NCBI GenBank assembly: GCA_030734395.1
Contig: JAUZTG010000044.1
Location: 744,001-808,000, forward strand
Length of the DNA: 64,000 nt
Source of the DNA: Sarocladium kiliense
Taxonomy: Eukaryota > Ascomycota > Sordariomycetes > Hypocreales > Sarocladiaceae
Reading direction: 5' to 3'
Shown: positions 26,001-36,602 of the stretch, piece after piece
Numbering within the stretch: the first letter of the stretch is position 1
Layout of the letters: the number at the start of each line of letters is the position of its first letter
Translations under genes and position numbers: made by a program
Notes under the pieces: generated by a model
What the model was told of the DNA's origin: nothing
What the model saw: only the letters and a program-made list of their open reading frames with translations
Databases searched by the model: none

Positions 26001-26219
26001 GTTGAAGCTGCTGCTTTTACTCCTTCGCCAAACTGTCTGCCACTAAGGAATTCGAAGTGTCACCTCCGTAGGTCCCATAGGAGCTTCGAATGAATCGGAA
26101 ATGTGAAGATTGATCTATGTAATCGACTGTAAAATAACCATACTGACTCTTATAAAATGGAACGATCAAATGAAGGAGGTCGCGAGCGCTCACTGAAACC
26201 CAATCGAAGTTTCTCTTCC
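23012..26219. other. Intergenic region upstream of the protease
   Basis: 3.2 kb with no supportable gene between the protease promoter and the 3' end of the NCS1 permease gene. It contains the protease TATA box near 23167, a small direct repeat AGCTAAGCT (23961-23969 and 23976-23984) and CTCAC repeats near 24857. The last 300 bp are A/T-rich and fit a 3' untranslated region. This is the boundary between core genes and the accessory cluster. Confidence 0.5.
23164..23176 (-). promoter_or_regulatory. TATA box of the subtilase gene
   Basis: On the minus strand the sequence reads GAGTATAAGTAG, about 155 bp before the protease start codon; position and sequence fit a core promoter TATA element of a highly inducible secreted-enzyme gene. 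No transcription start data are available. Confidence 0.5.
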
Positions 26220-27899
26220 TCAAATCGGCCTGAACTTGAGCTCTATCCATCTGAGAGGAATATAAAGCAAGCTCGAAAGTACCAGTTCTACCTCAAACCC
26301 AATATCACCAGTGACCGCTGCAATGGGACCAGTATACCAAACCTGCGACATGCAAGGTACCGCCAGAGCGAATGATATGCCAATAGCACCAATGGCTGCG
26401 AGCCCCGTAGGTAGCTTACTTGGCTGATCCCAACTAGCAGGGTCGTATCTGGAGCAATCTGCCTTGCGGAAGACAAAGTGCTCGGTTCCAACGACAGCAA
26501 CATAACCTGCTGACCAGTAGGCAATAAGATAAATGAAGTTCTCAAGGCTGGCGAAGAAGGTCTTGGCCGCCTCAATTGCAACTGGGATCGCCACGCATGT
26601 GTAGACGATGGCAAACAGGTTACGTGGAACCCGAACGAAGATCGGAATGAGCAGTTGGAAGTTCAGCGAGATGGAGTACATGGCGGCCGCAAGGTTGCCG
26701 ACGACGGACAGGGACAATAGTACGGCGACGAATCGACCGAAACCTCCTGCCGGAAGCAGCATTGCTTGTAGGACACCACCGACGATGAACTTGTCGTAGC
26801 CCTCAGACCAGGACTCGATGTTGGGCGTAGCTCCGCCAATGGCAGCTCCGAGTACCATGAGAGGCACCGTCGGGAAGAACAAGCCGGCATAAGTGTACGC
26901 GAAGATCCGCCAGGTCGACACATTGGGTGCACAGTAAACCGAGAAGTCCGCAGCCATAGCCTGTCAGCTGTTAGTATACGACCCACGAAGGCAAGATAGG
27001 TTGGAGGAAACTCACTGCCCAGGGAATAAGGAACCCAGCGACGACACCACCAAAGCTGACAACGGTAGACACTGCTGGAGTCGGTGCTTCGACCTGGTTG
27101 CTCAAATGCTTGCCACCCACGCCTGTAGCAATGATGATAGAGAGAAGAGCGAAGATCCATGAGTAACGTTCATACTGATGTAGGAACTTGTATCCACCAA
27201 AGGAAACCACCATGGCAATAATAGCAATGATGACGATTCCTGCACTGCTGTCGATTCGACCGTCGGAAACGGCGGACAGAGTAGAGCCGCCAAGAACACA
27301 GTCGATGACACCGAAACCGGCAATAGTGCACAGGTTGAGAATGACGATGATAGAGATCAAGTAATAACTGCATAAGCACTGGTTAGAGAAGTTAATTGAG
27401 CAAAGTCGGATAGATTAATGTACCCAAAGGTGAAGCGGGAGTGAAGCATCTGCCGTAGACCGGTTCGAGAGCCGAAGGTACTGAAGTATGCAGGGAAGAT
27501 GGTGCACAGCAAGCTGAAGAACAGGATAAGGAGCGAGCACGTTTTCAGCGAGAGGCCGAATACAAGTGTCCCAACCATGCCGGTGATGATCCTGCCCGAC
27601 ATGCACAACTCAGTATGGTGAACCAGTGGAACTCCTAAGCTTTCAGACAACCACAATGCAGAGACTTACGGGAGCAGGTTTGTGCTCATGGTGAACCACA
27701 CAAAGAACACATTAATGAAACGAGGATCGGTACGTTCTTCCAGAGGAACTGGCGTTATGCCTCGAGTTTCGACACCCCATCGCCTGATTCTGCTGAGCCA
27801 GACATCTCGACGGCTCAGGCTCTGAGACTCGGCTTCGTCGACGTCCACGGGCGAATTCCCAGTAAGAGAGGCATTCTTCTCCTCAGACTTCGCCATCAT
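26220..27899 (-). CDS. NCS1-family permease (purine-cytosine permease/Fcy2-like)
   Basis: Minus-strand exons 27899-27670, 27591-27424, 27367-27016 and 26960-26220 give 496 residues. The N terminus ends in VETRGITPVPLEERTDP, then about 12 membrane segments starting at FFVWFTMSTNLLP. The frame includes SRTGLRQMLHSRFTFGYY and AADFSVYCAPNVSTWRIF, typical of fungal Fcy2/FcyB relatives. The protein ends in IELKFRPI. NCS1 proteins import purines, cytosine, hydantoins, vitamins and related N-heterocycles with protons at the plasma membrane; the substrate here is unknown. It is divergent from a Zn2Cys6 gene, with a shared 722-bp promoter carrying the cluster motif. An ATG at 27896 is an alternative start. 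All introns (78, 56 and 55 nt) keep phase; the third has a TACTAAC branch site. Confidence 0.9.
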
Positions 27900-28621
27900 A
27901 GTTTATGTTTCTGCCGGAAGAAAAATTCCGTATGATGATTGACAAATTGTGCTGTGGTGGATGAGGCGAGTAAGCCTCGTCGTCTTATAGACTTCAAGAT
28001 GTTGCTGACGCCCATTAGTCAAATGTCAGGCCAGATAGGGGACTGGCACAGATAACTATCACTCTCCCCGGATTTAGGATCCTAGATCTTGGCATGAAAC
28101 CATCAGGAGATAGACTGCGTTCTGCGGGCGAAGGCGATAGCCGGGTGACCCGGCAAGATAAGGCTTGATAGGTACCCCGGCCGGCAGAGTCATTAGCGCG
28201 AAGCGCATTTTTGGTGTAGCAATACCGGCATCGTGGGATCGGGATGCTTATCAGACATGGCCACTTTCAATGTGGACGATGCAGAGCGATCGGCTCTGTC
28301 CTCAACCTGCCCAGTCAGCGCTCGTCCAAGCCCGCCTGGATGATGTTCGTCCTCTGGATACTTCCTACTGTAGAGTGGTTAATCCAAGGTAGGCAGTATG
28401 CGTAATCTTTTGCACTGTTCATTGAGCTCCACGAACTCCTCTGTCTGACCTACCCTACATTAGACGAATTCCAGGGAAGTGTGGCTTGGATATGTGGCGA
28501 AGCGACGTGGCTGAGGCAGCTCAAGCTCCGGTGACCGCCGACTTGCTGCCGTCATTCTATGCATACATCTAATATCTACTGCCTTCTTCCGATTTCTTCC
28601 TAATCGTAGTGATTGATCTCG
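27900..28621. promoter_or_regulatory. Divergent promoter, NCS1 permease / Zn2Cys6 regulator
   Basis: 722 bp between two start codons. Motifs read directly: TGCCGGA at 27912-27918, CCGGCAAGATAAG at 28150-28162, CCGGCCGGCAG at 28177-28187, CCGGCA at 28225-28230, and ATCGGGATG at 28238-28246 followed by CTTATC. These are the same words found in other promoters of this cluster. The likely readers are a Zn2Cys6 factor (CGG-type words) and a GATA factor such as AreA (GATAAG); binding is inferred. Confidence 0.6.
28150..28162 (-). promoter_or_regulatory. Composite CTTATCTTGCCGG element, copy 1
   Basis: CCGGCAAGATAAG on the plus strand, an exact reverse complement of the element at 36914-36926. It joins a GATA site and a CCGGCAA half-site with no gap. 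Confidence 0.6.
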
Positions 28622-31058
28622 ATGCCTGAGCACCGGCCAGCGAAGCGTCGCAAAACCCCATTGGCTTGTCAAAACTGCCGACAACACAAGATCAAGTGCG
28701 ATGGCGACCGTCCGGTCTGTGGTAACTGTTCCCGAAGGGGTCGATCGCGGCAAGCATGCATATGGAAACACGTCGACGGCCGCCCTGATATTGAGTCCAC
28801 TCAATTATCGGCTGAATCACTACGTCAGCTTGAGCAACGTATCCACGATCTAGAGAGCCGCGGCCGTACGGCTGCAGCCCAGCCATCCGAGTCCCGGTCA
28901 GCGCACCAAACGCACACATCCGTACTAGATGGCCCTTCACCTCAAGAACATATTTCCGAGCAACGAATCACTCCGACAACTAACGCCTGTGACACTAATG
29001 CCGACGGAACAGCCTCTGGACCTCTCGGGGCCACAGATGCCAGTGTGCCTCAAAATGAAGAGTTTATGGGATCTGCATCGGCCAAGTCTCTCATCAACAT
29101 GATTCGCGAAGCCGTCGACCCGTCCCTGCCTGGAACTTGCAAGTCTATCGACACCACGGCTGAGCAAAAGTTTCATCAGGTTCCGCCACCTGACTATGTA
29201 CTTCCACCTCGACGAGAGGCCGACAGGCTCATCAAGGTGTACTGGGACTACATACACCCGCTTTATCCGTTTCTTTATAAGCCAAGTATCGAAGCCATCA
29301 TCCAAAACTTATGGGCGGGAGAATCTCTTCCTAATGGCCTGAGCTCTGTCTCAAGGTTGACTGAGACTGGTAGCGCGTGCATCATTAACATGGTCCTGGC
29401 TCTCGCCTGTCAGTATCATGACATCTCTGAGCATAATAAAGATCGCAACAGCGGGCCACGTTCTGGTCAAATCTTCTTCAATCGCGCTCAAACTTTCTTG
29501 AGACAAGATTCTCTAAATATTAGCGCAAGGAGTCTTCAAGATATTCAAGCTCTGCTGCTGATGGCACAGTATCTCAACAGCACAGGCAGCCCGCTGAAGG
29601 CTTGGGATATTATAGGTCTTGCAATACGGCATTGTCAAGGACTAGGCATGCATCGACGAGCAGTCGTGCATGCAATGATAATAGAAAATCCTGTCGAGGC
29701 TGAAATGGTCAAGAGGGTCTGGCATGGATGTTTGCTGATGGACAGGTAAGATGAGATGCATCCCGCTGGCAGACTTATTACTTGCAACTTTTGCTGATAT
29801 CTATGGCAGAATGATCAGCATGACACTTGGGCGACCGGTAGTGTCTGCTGCACAAGGACCAGATCCGACCCCTTTGCCGTCTGAGCTGGATGAGAGCCTG
29901 TTTCAATCCGGACAGGTTCGAGCCGCTGCTATATCATCCGTCTCAGCACCGCCTGCAATGATTTCGTTTTTAGTGCACTCCGCAAAGCTCTTCGAAATCA
30001 TGCAGCAGATTCTACTAGCGTTCTATCCAGACGACAGTCCCAGCATTGCCTTAGGGCCAATTGACTTTTCTGGCTTCACCGAGGTCTTCAAGATTGATAC
30101 TCAGTTGACATCTTGGCTCGCAGCCACGCCACGACACCTTCAGTTTCAACATGATCAGTCCCCGGCTAGTGCAGACTCGGCTGAGGAGCGTGTTTTCCGT
30201 CGACAAGCACTAGTGATGCGAAATAGGTATGAAATCGTCTCCGCTGGGGAATCTTACCTATTGACCGCTCCTTACCTTTTGCTAGGCTACTACTCGCACG
30301 TATATACCTTTACCGGCCTTTGTTGTCTAGAACATGCATAGCGGTTCGAAAAAAGAGTACACAGGAGACAGAACTAGCTGCTTCACGTCTTTCTGAGAAC
30401 TTGAGCCACCGTGCAGCTCTCCAATGCTCTATCTTATGCGTTCACGCAGCGATTGAGGTGATTCACACCATCAAGAAATACCACACAACGGCCGCTTCTT
30501 GGGGTGTGAAACCCGCTTGGCTATATGGCGTTCTACGTAAGAAGCTTGTTACCCTCTCCCCTGAACCCTTTTACCTTTTAACCCTTTCACTTCCAAGCAG
30601 GCATGCTCTAACTTTGTATAGATATTTACCTGGCCGCCACGGTATTGCTGGCAGCGCGATTATCACCAGAGGTTTTGCTGGGCGAAATAACTCTCAATGA
30701 AATCCAGGACGCCTGGCACGATGCCTTGGATACGCTTGGGCGTTTCCAAGCGGACGACGTATCAGCTCAACGTTGTATCGCGGCATTGATAGTTCTCTAT
30801 CGGGGTCTTCCGGGAGGCGCACGCCAGGGCGAAGATGCTCCAGATCTTGGTGCGGTTCCAGTCGCCTCCAGCGCCGAGGACCTGGCAACGATAGATGTGT
30901 CCAACACAATGGGCTCCGGCTCGTGGGGCCCTCTAGCCGATCTGGAATTTGACACAGTCCCGAATATGGACTGGATGCCAGATATCCATCTTACAGAGCC
31001 CTATGACATGACTTGGTTCCATATTACAGCACCTGACTTCGGGTCGACAATGGAATAG
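28622..31058 (+). CDS. Zn2Cys6 transcription factor with fungal-specific domain
   Basis: Exons 28622-29745, 29810-30226, 30286-30536 and 30622-31058 give 742 residues. The start is the first ATG (MPEHRPAKRRK); the open frame extends upstream only to a TTG. The zinc cluster CQNCRQHKIKCDGDRPVCGNC, ending QAC, occupies about residues 18-48, followed by a short coiled-coil-like linker (ESLRQLEQRIHDLES). The middle carries the fungal-trans domain (YWDYIHPLYPFLYKPS, GLAIRHCQGLGMHRR). The join at intron 2 restores LLLARIYLYRPLLSR. Introns are 64, 59 and 85 nt. Lying divergent to the NCS1 permease and 51 bp tail to tail from the FAD oxidoreductase, it is one of two candidate pathway regulators of the cluster (inference). 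Confidence 0.9.
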
Positions 31059-31109
31059 GTCCCTTTAGGGGAAGCTCAACAGCATTCAATTCATATTCAT
31101 ACTGTTCGC

Positions 31110-32510
31110 TCATGGCACCTCACTGATAGGAGGCGCAGCCGGAAGCGAAGCGGCATCCAGAAGGGCACCATGGTCAGCTAAGACCTTATGGACTGTCATT
31201 ACGTCAACATGCCCGCTCTGAGCAAACATTGAAGCCGCGATTCCAGCGGCATGACCTGTGGCTATTGCAGTGCCCATTACTCTGACGGCACTGCCGGCCC
31301 ACTTATCAGCGTCCACGCACCTCCCGGCGGCAAATAGGTTAACTGTGTCTACACTCCGCAAACAACCAAGTGGAATCTCAAAGGTGCCATGAGGTGGGAA
31401 CCTGAATGAACTCTCCCAGCCGTCGTTGTCTTCATCGTGGAATTCCATTCCCCAGGCACCAAGCGCGATCTTGTCAGCAAAGGCCGTGTTCTCTATAATG
31501 TCGCTCTCACGGAGAGAGTATTCGGCGTTCAGGTGGCGAGACTCTCGCACACCAAAGTTCGGGCCTGAAGCAACCATGTACATCTTCTCGTGACCTGGAA
31601 TTTGACGCAAGACTTCGAGGTACTTCTGAGCCTGTCGTCTGCCATCACGTTCTGCGCCACTAATACTGGCCGAGCATCGTCCATCATAAGCGGCTGACGC
31701 GAGGAATGCAACAACGTCTCCAGATTGCGGGAGCTTGAGAAGAACAGAGCCGTTCTTCCTGCACAGTGCGTGCATTTTTGGATCTTGCTTCTTCGCCTCC
31801 AATATGGCAGCTTGCCAGACCTTGCTTGTGGCGGTTGCGTCCTTGGCAATGCCACCGAATCTCGTGGCCAGTGACGCCAGATTCCGCGATCCATGGTTCC
31901 CATATCGTGTTGATGCCCCGACATGATGTGCGAGGTCGCAGTCGCCGGAGCAGTCGACGAAAGCCTTTGCGAAGATGGTGCGCCTGTGACTCCTCTCCTG
32001 TATATCCACTGACAAAGCGCAGTCACTGCTTCTTTGACCGCCAACTACTGATGTCCGAAACAAGACTTCGATATTGTTGTCATACGCGAGGTCGTCGAGA
32101 ACGACTTTGAGGGCTTCGGGTTCTACAACCTGGTAGCGCACAAAGATTGATTAGCATATAGGTTCCATATTTCTGCTGCGATGCGCAAAAGAGGTGCTTA
32201 CGTGGAAGACGCCCCGATGACGGTCTGGCTTTTCGGCGATGCCGTTGATGGCTTGGAGTCGACGAGAGACATCGTCCCAGACACCGCCAACCGCTTGCTG
32301 AGGTTCCTTGCCCAGAGTGTAGAGCCCGCAATAAGATACAACACCGCGGTGGGTTGCCGCCCCGCCGAGACAGCTTTCTGTCTCAACGAGAAGTATGCGT
32401 GCTGAAGGGTTCGCATGGCGAGCTCCGATTGCTGCTCCAATGCCAGCTGCTCCGCCGCCAACAACCACTACATCGTAGGCGTCCGAGCCCTGAGCCTGAA
32501 TACTACCCAT
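31110..32510 (-). CDS. FAD-dependent oxidoreductase (FAD_oxidored family)
   Basis: Minus-strand exons 32510-32202 and 32129-31110 (72-nt intron) give 442 residues. The start is the ATG of MGSIQAQG; the frame extends upstream only to a TTG. The dinucleotide-binding fold is clear: DVVVVGGGAAGIGAAIGA at residues 13-30, the acidic end of the second strand in LLVETESCLGGAATH, and the C-terminal FAD motif LFAAGRCVDADKWAGSAVRVMGTAIATGHAAG. The family (relatives of fumarate-reductase-type and thiazole-type flavoproteins) is mostly unassigned in fungi; the reaction here is unknown. No signal peptide or membrane segment is visible, so it is probably cytosolic. It shares a divergent promoter with the MFS gene at 33146. 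Confidence 0.85.
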
Positions 32511-33145
32511 CTTAGGGACGGAAAGATCGTGAAAGTAGAAAGAGGAATTTATTGACAACCTGCGGGTTATGATCCGATTCTTGGTCAAGGTACTGATGTC
32601 CTGTTCGCAGCGCTGGCTCTGCTTTTCTACCTTAGCAATACACGGAAGCCGTAAGCCATTTGGAGTCCAGATCCAGTATCATACCCAGTCCACAGACCCG
32701 AGTGTCATCCCGATGCATGTCTATAGTCGAAGCTGAACGCGATCGGGATGATCCCGAGCGCGAAGAACCCCGGCCCGCAAAACATCGGGATGAACGCGGG
32801 ACTACCGATCGAAGGTCCTCGACCTAACCGATTTCTTTCGAGCAGGCTGTTATTAGCGTCGCATCTAGAATTTGCTAATATTTGGGACGGGGATTAGTTT
32901 GCTGACCCCAGAAAAACTTGTGTATTCTTTGGAATCTCACGGGGTCCTCCAACGTAGGAGATCGGGGGAAATCTGGGGTCTCCAGATCCTCATGATCCTC
33001 GGCACCAGCTTGAGACTTTTCGACGATGACTACATAAACCAGGGCTTGTCCACTCCTAAACAAACAGGTTTCCTCATTATTCTTTGAGTTCTTTGACTCC
33101 CAAATAATTCTTACTCTTTGAACTGCACTTCACGGACAAAATATC
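32511..33145. promoter_or_regulatory. Divergent promoter, FAD oxidoreductase / MFS transporter
   Basis: 635 bp. Unlike other cluster promoters it has no CCGGCAA element, but it holds three exact copies of the 10-mer ATCGGGATGA in 90 bp: inverted at 32705-32714, direct at 32742-32751 and 32784-32793. The second lies within a near-palindrome CGGGATGATCCCG. Confidence 0.5.
32705..32793. promoter_or_regulatory. ATCGGGATGA triple element
   Basis: Three identical 10-bp words (one inverted, two direct) spaced 37 and 42 bp between starts; a 9-bp match also occurs in the NCS1/regulator promoter at 28238. CGG-containing repeated words in a promoter suggest a second Zn2Cys6 target, but the binder is unknown. 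Confidence 0.45.
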
Positions 33146-34768
33146 ATGGCTCCTCAAACTGGAAACGAGAAGCATGACGATGTCGAGGGAACGGCGACCG
33201 AGCTCGACACCAAGCCCATGGAACAACAGCCAGAGCAGATAACAGATGCGCAGCGGGAGGTCGAGAAGAGGATTCGCCACAAGTTCGATGGCAGAGTATT
33301 GCCCCTTGGTATCGTAATCTACCTCGCCGCTCAGATTGACCGGAGCAATATGAGCAATGCTCTTGTTCTTGGTCTCAAAGAAGATGCAGATCTTAGTGGT
33401 GATCGATTCAACATTGCGTTGTCAATGTTCTTCGTCACTTACATCCTCTTCGAGCTGCCTGCTAACTTCATGTGTAAGAAGCTTGGCCCTCGGTTATGGC
33501 TCAGCTTTATCACTGTTGGCTTTGGCTTGACGACAATGTGCATGGCCTTCGTTACCAACTACGCAGGGGTTATGACTTGCCGTCTGATTCTAGGCATGTT
33601 TGAAGCAGGTCAGAAGTCCAACAACCCAAGCTGTCGTTCTTCACAATATGCTAACAAGTTGCTAGGCGTCCAACCCGGCCTCATGTTCGCATATTCGCAG
33701 TTTTACCGGCGACATGAGATGGCATCTAGATGGGGAATCAAGGCGGCTGGAGGATCCATTGCTGGGGCCTTTGGCGGTCTCTTAGGCAGTGGACTTGGAA
33801 ATATTCCCCGTGCTGGCATTCTCGTCCGCTGGCGCTGGATATTCCTGATCGAGGGTATACTCACTATACTTGTTGGCCTCATAACATGGGTGTTCATGCC
33901 ATCTTCTCTGGAGACTGCATCCTTTCTCACCAAAGAGGAACGCGAAACAGCCGTTCGCCGCATCAACGACGAGAACAAGACTGGTCGTGAGGAGGAAGAA
34001 CTTTCCCCATGGCGCTTAGCGGTGCTGAAGAAGGCACTTTGGAACGCAAACACTCAGCTCGTGTCTCTTGGGATCATGATGTCTCTGCTTTCGCTGACGG
34101 CACTGTCTCTGTTCATGGTAAGAACCACACACCCTTGATCGCCTACTTTACCTAGAGCTTCCGCCAAGCAAGCTAACTTCTCACAGCCTTCGCTCATCAA
34201 ATCAATGGGTTACTCGTCCACAAACGCGCAGTTACTTACTGTGCCGCCATACGTTCTGGCTGCATGTGTCTGTATTGCAGGATCCTTCGCGTCCGACCGT
34301 CTCAAGACTCGAGGGTTTGTCATCATGGTGCTGACACCGCTGACCATAATTGGGTTCCTTCTTCTCGCGCTTGTTCCCTCCACGTCCGTGCGATACTTTG
34401 CCCTGTTTCTCACAACCTCTGCGGCTTTCACCTGCTCGCCTATCCTGCTGGCTTGGGTCGTCAGTAACTCTGCCGGATCCAGCGTGCGAGCCATTGTGAG
34501 TGGCTACGCTGTAGGCGAGGGCAACATCGGGTCCATTATTGCTACGTGGACATACAGGCCCGATGGCGCTCCGCGATATGTGACTGGACACTTTATCAAC
34601 TTCGGAGGAGCCTGCATTCTGTTCCTCGTGGCCGCTGTTACTACGCTGTGTCTCCGCCGAGAGAACAAATTGAGGGTTGCAGGAAAGAGAGATCATAGAC
34701 TCACTGACGGCAAGGAACCGGAGTGGGCATTGGGTCATAGCCATCCAGCTTATAGATACACGGCCTAG
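33146..34768 (+). CDS. MFS transporter, ACS family (Dal5/Tna1-like)
   Basis: Exons 33146-33608, 33666-34117 and 34187-34768 give 498 residues. The sequence shows the anion:cation symporter pattern: RKFDGRVLPL-like start (HKFDGRVLPLGIVIYLAAQIDRSNMSNA), then FFVTYILFELPANFMCKKLGPRLWLS and RLILGMFEAGVQPG, RWRWIFLIEG and the cytosolic ASDRLKTRG loop. About 12 membrane helices. Relatives import organic anions such as allantoate, nicotinate and aromatic acids by proton symport. The first intron (57 nt, GTCAGA donor, ATGCTAAC branch site) is a multiple of three with no stop; it is placed because its removal restores the family word EAGVQPGL. Divergent from the FAD oxidoreductase. Confidence 0.9.
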
Positions 34769-35126
34769 AGGATTCTGGTCCGAATCCTTCCTATCTCAGG
34801 GTTACAATACGATTATAGGCCAGTGATCAGAACAACAACCTAAGGAGTCTTAAGGCCTGAAGTCTATCTCGTTTATCCATCTCAGTAATACATAGATGAT
34901 AATACGAACGAAACTTTCACGGGTCGCTAACATGGGCCAAAGCGTTAACAAAAAATCACAACTTTCATGCATAAGACAGAGGCTGCGAATATGGCGGTAT
35001 CTATGAGGAACTACTACAAGAATTTGCAAATCATCGCACGGGGCCAAGACAGAAGTGAACGTCACGACATCAATAGTGCTTTCGAGAGGAGAACAACGTC
35101 TTAAATAGACATGTGTCAAAGTATCA
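34769..35126. other. Convergent intergenic region, MFS / dioxygenase
   Basis: 358 bp between two stop codons, A/T-richer than its flanks; presumably overlapping 3' untranslated regions and terminators. No gene and no copy of the cluster motif seen. Confidence 0.5.
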
Positions 35127-36602
35127 TTATTTGGTTATTTCTTGAAGTCCAGGAAGACCAGCTTTAGCGAGATCTGCCTTGACCTGATCAAGGTGCTTGA
35201 GGAGACCTGGCTCAAAGTCATCCCACATACTGTCTTGGATAGGCTGCAAGCAGCCTGTTCTTTCCAGTGCATATCTAGTAAGGGAACAATGTCCAGAGAT
35301 ATGCATCATAAAGCCCATAGTATCCTCTCCGACTCTCGCTGGCTGCAAATCAGCAGCCGTCGCCTCCTTCCATCTCTCATATGTCTCCCCATGCGGCATA
35401 TAACTTGGTTCATAAGTCAGACCTCCAGGGCTCAGTTGGGTAGATGAGCCGGCCCAGACACCGTATATGACACCCATGATCTCGGTCGCGACGTTGCGAT
35501 GATAGTATGGCGGTCGGAAGGTGTTCCTTGTGACGCTCCATTTGGGAGTGAAGACGAGGAAATCGCTAAGAGCAACTCCTGGCAGTTTCGATTTTGCTGT
35601 GAGAACACAGTAAATGGACGGATCGCTCTGGTCGCGGTCCACCGTAGCCGTGTTGATGAACTTCTCCATTGCATACTTGTAAGGTGCGTAGTTCCCATGC
35701 CAGGCAACTACATCATATGGTGTGTGCCTTTGTTCGTAGCTGAACAGTTCTCCAGCTAGTTTCACAACGACTTGCCATGTCGATTGATCGATGTCGAAAC
35801 TGGCAACGGGATACTCAAAATCGCGCGGTAGTGCCATGCCGTTCGACCCCACGGGTCCGAGCTCAGGAAGCTCATAATGACTGCCAAAGATCTCTTGGAC
35901 ATAGCCACGAGCAACACCATCAGGAAGTCTGACAGTGAATCTCATACCGGCCTGAATGACAATAAGTTCTCCTGGTCGAACCATCAAGCGTCCGAATTCT
36001 GTCTGAATGTCTAGTCGTCCTTGCTGCGGAAGGATGAGCATGTCGCCGTCGTTGTTGCAGAAAGCTCGGTTCTTCATGTCGCAGTTGGCAGTGAACACAT
36101 GAACAGCGAGCCCATCCTTGGTAGTCGGGTCTCCATGACCGCTGATGGTCTTCAAACCACAGATGAAGTCGACGCCGTCCTCAGAGTCAGGGATCGGGAA
36201 AGGATCCCATCCTCTGTCCTGGGGAGTGAACTGGATCTCGGGATTGGATTTCGAAAAGACTGCCTGCAGATCGGGGTTCTCAGGAAGGTTCGTGAGATGG
36301 CCATGGACAACTGAAGGCTGAATACGATAGAACCAAGCATGCAGCAGCGAGGCTCTTGGGGACACAAAGGGAGTTCCATTGAGCTGCTCTGAGACCAAGT
36401 CATACTTTAGGTTTTGCGGAGTGTTGCAGGCATTAGGAAGAACATTTGGCAGAGCCTCCGTTGCGAACCTGTTGCCAAAGCCAGTCTGGTAAGCGTAGGG
36501 ATCCGTCTCAGTTGGTGACGCGAGGAATGGTCTTGTGGCGCTGGCGCTGGCGCTGGCGCTGAGACAGTCCAGCCCATTTGCTGGTGGGATAACGGAGGGC
36601 AT
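35127..36602 (-). CDS. Homogentisate 1,2-dioxygenase-like ring-cleavage enzyme
   Basis: Single exon, 491 residues from the ATG at 36602; a 49-residue extension from an in-frame ATG at 36749 is possible but precedes the conserved region and would put a promoter motif in the coding sequence. The cupin-type HGD fold is evident throughout (YQTGFGNRFATEALPN, VVAWHGNYAPYKY, TFRPPYYHRN). Iron ligands are present with the family spacing: His368, Glu374, His404. By gap-free comparison with my memory of human HGD, its catalytic His292 corresponds to Gln325 and its Tyr350 to Trp383. HGD normally opens homogentisate to maleylacetoacetate in tyrosine and phenylacetate breakdown; the replacements suggest another dihydroxyaromatic substrate (inference). 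No maleylacetoacetate isomerase or fumarylacetoacetase gene is nearby. Divergent from the P450 gene. Confidence 0.85.
   Translation of the reverse strand: MPSVIPPANGLDCLSASASASATRPFLASPTETDPYAYQTGFGNRFATEALPNVLPNACNTPQNLKYDLVSEQLNGTPFVSPRASLLHAWFYRIQPSVVHGHLTNLPENPDLQAVFSKSNPEIQFTPQDRGWDPFPIPDSEDGVDFICGLKTISGHGDPTTKDGLAVHVFTANCDMKNRAFCNNDGDMLILPQQGRLDIQTEFGRLMVRPGELIVIQAGMRFTVRLPDGVARGYVQEIFGSHYELPELGPVGSNGMALPRDFEYPVASFDIDQSTWQVVVKLAGELFSYEQRHTPYDVVAWHGNYAPYKYAMEKFINTATVDRDQSDPSIYCVLTAKSKLPGVALSDFLVFTPKWSVTRNTFRPPYYHRNVATEIMGVIYGVWAGSSTQLSPGGLTYEPSYMPHGETYERWKEATAADLQPARVGEDTMGFMMHISGHCSLTRYALERTGCLQPIQDSMWDDFEPGLLKHLDQVKADLAKAGLPGLQEITK
36537..36560. repeat. Hexanucleotide repeat (GGCGCT)4 in coding sequence
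   Basis: Four perfect units near the start of the dioxygenase gene encode an alternating Ser-Ala stretch at about residues 15-22, in the variable N terminus before the conserved fold. Copy number could vary in frame. Confidence 0.9.

Noticed and set aside
26017..26250. Minus-strand frame possibly extending the NCS1 permease
   Set aside because: It is in another frame; the permease ends normally at IELKFRPI with a stop at 26220-26222.
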